Shown in pieces: positions 6,700-9,695 of a DNA stretch of 9,695 nt. The notes below the pieces were generated by a model. The model worked only from the letters and a program-made list of their open reading frames with translations. It was not told the DNA's origin and made no database searches. The first letter of the stretch is position 1; each line of letters opens with the position of its first letter. The stretch is from Bacteroidales bacterium (lineage in GTDB: Bacteria > Bacteroidota > Bacteroidia > Bacteroidales > UBA3663). The stretch covers positions 1-9,695 of the forward strand of contig JAUNCV010000073.1 in NCBI GenBank assembly GCA_030526445.1, written 5' to 3'. The translations under genes and the position numbers were made by a program.

Positions 6700-8115
6700 T
6701 TAGAACTTGAAGAAGTTCTTAGCATTGTTGTAGCAGATATCCTCAATCATCTGGTTAACGCGCTCCTGCTCGTAACCAACATAAGGAATCTGGCCATTCT
6801 CGATATCGTTGCCTACGAGGTTGCAAAGAGTGCGACGGAAGTACTCGTGACGTGGATAAGAAAGGAATGAACGGCTATCGGTGAGCATACCCACAAATCG
6901 GCTAAGAAGACCAAGAACAGAGAGTGCATTCATCTGCTTCTCCATACCATCCTTCTGATCGAGGAACCACCAACCTGAACCGAACTGAATCTTGCCTGCT
7001 ACACTACCATCCTGGAAGTTGCCGAGCATGGTAGCAATTACCTCGTTGGCACATGGGTTGAGGTTATAGAGAATAGTCTTAGAGAGCTTGCCCTTGCTGT
7101 TAAGTTCATCAAGGAAATGGCTCATAGCCTTGGCTGTGGTGAATTCGCCGATAGAGTCGAAACCGGTGTCGGCACCAAGCTGTGCGAACATCTTCGAGTT
7201 GTTGTTGCGGATAGCACCATAGTGATACTGCTGAGTCCAACCTGCATTATAGTCCATAATGCCCTGCTCGTGCATGTATGCATGCTTATACTTACGCTGC
7301 TCCTCAACAGTTGGGGTCTTGCCACAAAGAGCCTTCTCCATGATAGCATCGATCTCGGCCTCGGTGTATGGCTCGTCGTAGAACTCCTCGATACCATGGT
7401 CCGAAAGACGGCAACCCATTTCGTTGAAGAAATCATGACGCTTCTGGAGCGCCTCATTGAGAGTTGCAAAGTTCTTGATCTCCACACCAGCTACAGCAGA
7501 GAGCTTCTCGATGTAAGCCTTCCAACTTGCAGCTTCGATGTTCATGCCAGCATCAGGACGCCAGGTTGGAAGCATTCGGGTCTTAGCAGTTGGATCATCG
7601 GCCACAATCTTATGCCACTCAAGAGTATCGGCAGGATCATCAGTAGTGCAAACGGTCTCAACATTGTAGTGAGCCATCAAACCACGAGGGGTGAACTTAG
7701 GATCGGTAGCAATAAGCTCATTGCAGCGATCGAAAATGGCACGCGCATTGGTAGGGTTCAAAGTCTCTTCAATACCGAAGGCAGTCTTCAGTTCAAGATG
7801 AGTCCAATGGTAGAGTGGATTGCGGAAAGTGTAAGGAACAGTCTCAGCCCACTTTTCGAACTTCTCCCAATCAGAAGTATCCTTGCCGGTGCAGAAGCGC
7901 TCGTCAACACCGTTGCTTCGCATAGCACGCCATTTGTAGTGGTCGCCCATCAACCAAATCTGTGCGATAGATTCGAAACGTTTGTTTTCAGCTACCATCT
8001 GAGGGATCAAATGACAGTGATAATCGATGATAGGCATTTTTGCCGCATGCTCGTGATACAACTTCTGTGCAGTTTCGGTCTGCAGCAAGAAGTTTTTGTC
8101 CATGAATGGCTTCAT
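6700..8115 (-). CDS. uxaC: Uronate isomerase (glucuronate/galacturonate isomerase)
   Basis: UxaC converts D-galacturonate to D-tagaturonate and D-glucuronate to D-fructuronate, the first cytoplasmic step. The 471-residue length is almost that of the E. coli enzyme. It shows the amidohydrolase-superfamily metal motif H33-C-H35 in PIIDYHCHL, then WLMGDHYKWRAMRSNGVDE, YTFRNPLYHWTHLEL, TTDDPADTLEWH, PTWRPD, and near the C-terminus GSGWWFLDQKDGM and LTDSRSFLSYPRHEYFRR, all characteristic of this family. It is the first gene of the uxaC-kdgK-eda-exuT operon, transcribed away from uxaB. A promoter at 8313-8344 implies a long leader of about 190 bases, in which a 38-codon ORF ends on the uxaC start (ATGA overlap). 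M5 is an alternative start. Confidence 0.96.
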   Translation of the reverse strand: MKPFMDKNFLLQTETAQKLYHEHAAKMPIIDYHCHLIPQMVAENKRFESIAQIWLMGDHYKWRAMRSNGVDERFCTGKDTSDWEKFEKWAETVPYTFRNPLYHWTHLELKTAFGIEETLNPTNARAIFDRCNELIATDPKFTPRGLMAHYNVETVCTTDDPADTLEWHKIVADDPTAKTRMLPTWRPDAGMNIEAASWKAYIEKLSAVAGVEIKNFATLNEALQKRHDFFNEMGCRLSDHGIEEFYDEPYTEAEIDAIMEKALCGKTPTVEEQRKYKHAYMHEQGIMDYNAGWTQQYHYGAIRNNNSKMFAQLGADTGFDSIGEFTTAKAMSHFLDELNSKGKLSKTILYNLNPCANEVIATMLGNFQDGSVAGKIQFGSGWWFLDQKDGMEKQMNALSVLGLLSRFVGMLTDSRSFLSYPRHEYFRRTLCNLVGNDIENGQIPYVGYEQERVNQMIEDICYNNAKNFFKF

Positions 8116-8228
8116 AATTTATACAATTTAAGATTAGTGTAACGAAATATTTTCGGATAGAAACGGTTATTTTGAGATTTTATACAAGAAGTCCGACAGG
8201 GAAAATTGCAATCCATTGCGCACTTCAT
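8112..8228 (-). CDS. Possible 38-residue leader peptide overlapping the uxaC start
   Basis: Within the uxaC leader an ATG at 8228 opens a frame of 38 codons whose TGA overlaps the uxaC ATG by four bases (ATGA), the usual geometry of translational coupling. The product begins MKCAMDCNFPCRTSC, placing cysteines at 3, 7, 11 and 15, exactly every fourth residue; the second half is basic and aromatic (RFYPKIFRYTNLKLYKL). No family is recognised, and no clear ribosome binding site precedes it, though that is normal in Bacteroidota. A chance open frame of this size is quite possible in AT-rich DNA, so translation is unproven. If real it could act as a regulatory leader peptide for the uronate operon. 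Confidence 0.25.
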   Translation of the reverse strand: MKCAMDCNFPCRTSCIKSQNNRFYPKIFRYTNLKLYKL

Positions 8229-8312
8229 TTACAATCGCTTGCTATATACAATTAGCACCGAATGATAGTATATTAACGCAAATATATATGTTCTTTGACA
8301 TTTTTTATGCTG

Positions 8313-8344
8313 CGAAGATACAAAAAATACCTAATTTACACAAA
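8313..8344 (-). promoter_or_regulatory. Bacteroidota-type promoter for the uxaC-kdgK-eda-exuT operon
   Basis: On the minus strand TTTG (8344-8341), a 20-base spacer and TATCTTCG (8320-8313) repeat the arrangement seen upstream of the left GH2 gene, one mismatch from the -7 consensus TAnnTTTG. The expected start near 8306 leaves about 190 bases before uxaC. That leader contains the inverted repeats GCAAT-CC-ATTGC (8208-8219) and CGAAA-TAT-TTTCG (8143-8155). Its -33 box is only 15 bases from that of the divergent uxaB promoter. Confidence 0.65.
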
Positions 8345-8359
8345 AAAAGTTGATTTTTT

Positions 8360-8390
8360 TTTGGAAAAGGAAACAATATTTGTATCTTTG
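8360..8390 (+). promoter_or_regulatory. Bacteroidota-type promoter for uxaB
   Basis: TTTG (8360-8363), a 19-base spacer and TATCTTTG (8383-8390) match the Bacteroidota consensus exactly. The expected start is near 8396, giving a leader of about 75 bases before the uxaB ATG at 8471. The spacing to the divergent promoter leaves room for one shared regulator between the two -33 boxes. Confidence 0.75.
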
Positions 8391-8470
8391 CATCGAGAAA
8401 AATGCTACAAAACATATTTTTGAAGCGCTAACATGTAATCGTAACAACTCTAACCTTTTAAACATTCAAT

Positions 8471-9695
8471 ATGAAAGCTTTAAACAAACAGACCGCTCCG
8501 AAGAGCGTCGCACCCGAGAAAATCATTCAGTTTGGTGAAGGTAACTTCCTTCGTGCCTTTGTCGATTGGATTATCTGGAACATGAACAAGAAGACCAACT
8601 TCAACGCCAGTGTTGTAGTAGTACAGCCAATTGAGCGAGGTATGGTAGAGTGGCTCAATGGTCAAGACTGCTTGTATCATGTGAACCTTCAGGGTCGTCA
8701 GAATGGCAAGCCAGTTGATGAGCTCGATCGTGTTGATGTAATCAGCCGAGCACTCAACCCTTACAGCCAGAACGCTGCATTCATGGCATTAGCCGAACAG
8801 CCAGAGATTCGCTTCGTAATTTCGAACACCACTGAGGCTGGTATCACCTTCGACCCTAACTGCAAGTTCTCTGATGCTCCAGCTTCTTCTTATCCTGGCA
8901 AGCTCACCCAGTTGCTGTTCCGTCGTTTTAAAGCTTTCAATGGCGATCCTAAGAAGGGTCTCATCATCATGCCCTGCGAGTTGATCTTCCTCAATGGTCA
9001 CCACTTGAAGGAGTGCATTATGCAGTATATTGAACTCTGGAAAGAGGACTTCGGCAAGGACTATGAAAAATTCAAGAACTGGTTTATTAAATATAATTAT
9101 GTTTGCGCGACCCTCGTTGACCGCATCGTGCCTGGTTTCCCACGCAAAGATATTGCCAAACTGCAGAAACGTGCAGGATATGCTGACAACTTGATGGTAC
9201 AGGCCGAGATCTTCCACCTTTGGGTAATCGAGAAGCCAACCAACATGAGCATTGCTCAGTTGCGTAAGGAATTCCCTGCCGATCAGGCTGGTTTGCATGT
9301 ACTCATCGCAGAGAGCGAGGCTCCATACCACGAGCGTAAGGTAACCCTCTTGAATGGTCCTCACACAGTTCTCTCTCCTGTTGCCTATCTCTCGGGCATC
9401 AACATTGTGCGCGATGCTTTGCACGACAAGGTAGTTGGCCAGTATATCAAGAAGGTACAGTTCGACGAGCTCATGCAGACTCTCAACCTTCCAATGGACG
9501 AGTTGAAGCAGTTTGGCGCTGATGTTCTCGAGCGCTTCGACAACCCATACGTTGACCATGCCGTAACCAGCATCATGCTCAACTCATTCCCTAAGTTCGA
9601 AACTCGCGACCTTCCAGGTCTCAAGGTTTATCTGGAGCGCAAGGGCGAATTGCCAAAGGGTCTTGTACTCGGTCTTGCTGCCATCATTACCTATT
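8471..9695 (+). CDS. uxaB: Tagaturonate reductase (altronate oxidoreductase), 3' end missing
   Basis: UxaB reduces D-tagaturonate to D-altronate with NADH in the cytoplasm. The frame starts at the ATG at 8471 and is open to the window edge, giving 408 codons of an expected roughly 480. The nucleotide-binding region reads KIIQFGEGNFLRAFVDW at 17-33, nearly identical to E. coli UxaB. RFVISNTTEAGI and LDELDRVD follow the same family pattern. The long-chain polyol dehydrogenase catalytic set is intact as K290, N295 and H298 in KVTLLNGPHT. Fructuronate reductase (UxuB) is a relative, but the N-terminal block and the presence of uxaC favour UxaB. It is transcribed divergently from uxaC. Altronate dehydratase, the next enzyme, is not in the window and might follow downstream. 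Confidence 0.94.
   Translation, partial: MKALNKQTAPKSVAPEKIIQFGEGNFLRAFVDWIIWNMNKKTNFNASVVVVQPIERGMVEWLNGQDCLYHVNLQGRQNGKPVDELDRVDVISRALNPYSQNAAFMALAEQPEIRFVISNTTEAGITFDPNCKFSDAPASSYPGKLTQLLFRRFKAFNGDPKKGLIIMPCELIFLNGHHLKECIMQYIELWKEDFGKDYEKFKNWFIKYNYVCATLVDRIVPGFPRKDIAKLQKRAGYADNLMVQAEIFHLWVIEKPTNMSIAQLRKEFPADQAGLHVLIAESEAPYHERKVTLLNGPHTVLSPVAYLSGINIVRDALHDKVVGQYIKKVQFDELMQTLNLPMDELKQFGADVLERFDNPYVDHAVTSIMLNSFPKFETRDLPGLKVYLERKGELPKGLVLGLAAIITY

Noticed and set aside
7117..8142. A 341-codon open frame on the plus strand antisense to uxaC
   Set aside because: It lies almost wholly inside uxaC, whose family motifs are unmistakable; its product has no recognisable domain and is best explained by codon bias on the opposite strand.
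8279..8286. TATATTTG on the minus strand as a second uxaC promoter
   Set aside because: The -7 match is exact, but no TTTG-like -33 box lies 19-21 bases upstream.
8242..8301. A 19-codon ORF at the very start of the uxaC leader
   Set aside because: It would begin about five bases after the predicted transcription start and has no supporting feature, so it is likely chance.
8789..9559. A 256-codon open frame on the minus strand antisense to uxaB
   Set aside because: uxaB is a clear family match over the same bases; the antisense product shows no domain, promoter or terminator of its own.

Overview
The window looks like a piece of a Bacteroidota chromosome, most likely Prevotella/Segatella or a close relative. 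Five promoter-like sites fit the Bacteroidota form TTTG-N19/20-TAnnTTTG. Two secreted family 2 glycoside hydrolases (GH2) sit beside a sugar-acid catabolic cluster. Intergenic DNA is AT-rich, and the start codons have few Shine-Dalgarno sequences. Genus level is a guess; no marker gene is present. No tRNA, rRNA, insertion sequence, CRISPR array or phage gene was seen.

Layout. (1) At 1-2673 two GH2 genes diverge from a shared 195-base promoter region. The left one is cut by the window edge and looks like a beta-galactosidase. The right one is complete at 602 aa and resembles beta-glucuronidases, including an N-x-K motif near its C-terminus. (2) The stretch 2674-3087 holds no convincing protein gene. 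It carries a promoter, about 210 bases with several strong hairpins, and a terminator, which together suggest an undescribed small RNA. (3) A small minus-strand ORF of unknown function follows at 3088-3315. (4) A minus-strand cluster reads uxaC - kdgK - eda - exuT from 8115 down to 3392, with a terminator-like hairpin between eda and exuT and another after exuT. (5) uxaB runs divergently from uxaC at 8471 and leaves the window incomplete.

Together the genes cover most of the isomerase route for galacturonate: uptake (ExuT-type carrier), isomerisation to tagaturonate (UxaC), reduction to altronate (UxaB), phosphorylation of 2-keto-3-deoxygluconate (KdgK) and cleavage to pyruvate plus glyceraldehyde 3-phosphate (KDPG aldolase). 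Altronate dehydratase (UxaA) is the missing step and may lie beyond the right edge. The GH2 enzymes could release galactose or uronic acids from pectin-type or other plant polysaccharides to feed this pathway; that link is inferred from neighbourhood only.

The least ordinary parts are the structured RNA candidate at about 2880-3090, a 38-codon ORF in the uxaC leader with cysteines at every fourth position and a 4-base overlap with the uxaC start, the hairpin inside the operon before exuT, and the back-to-back promoters between uxaC and uxaB.
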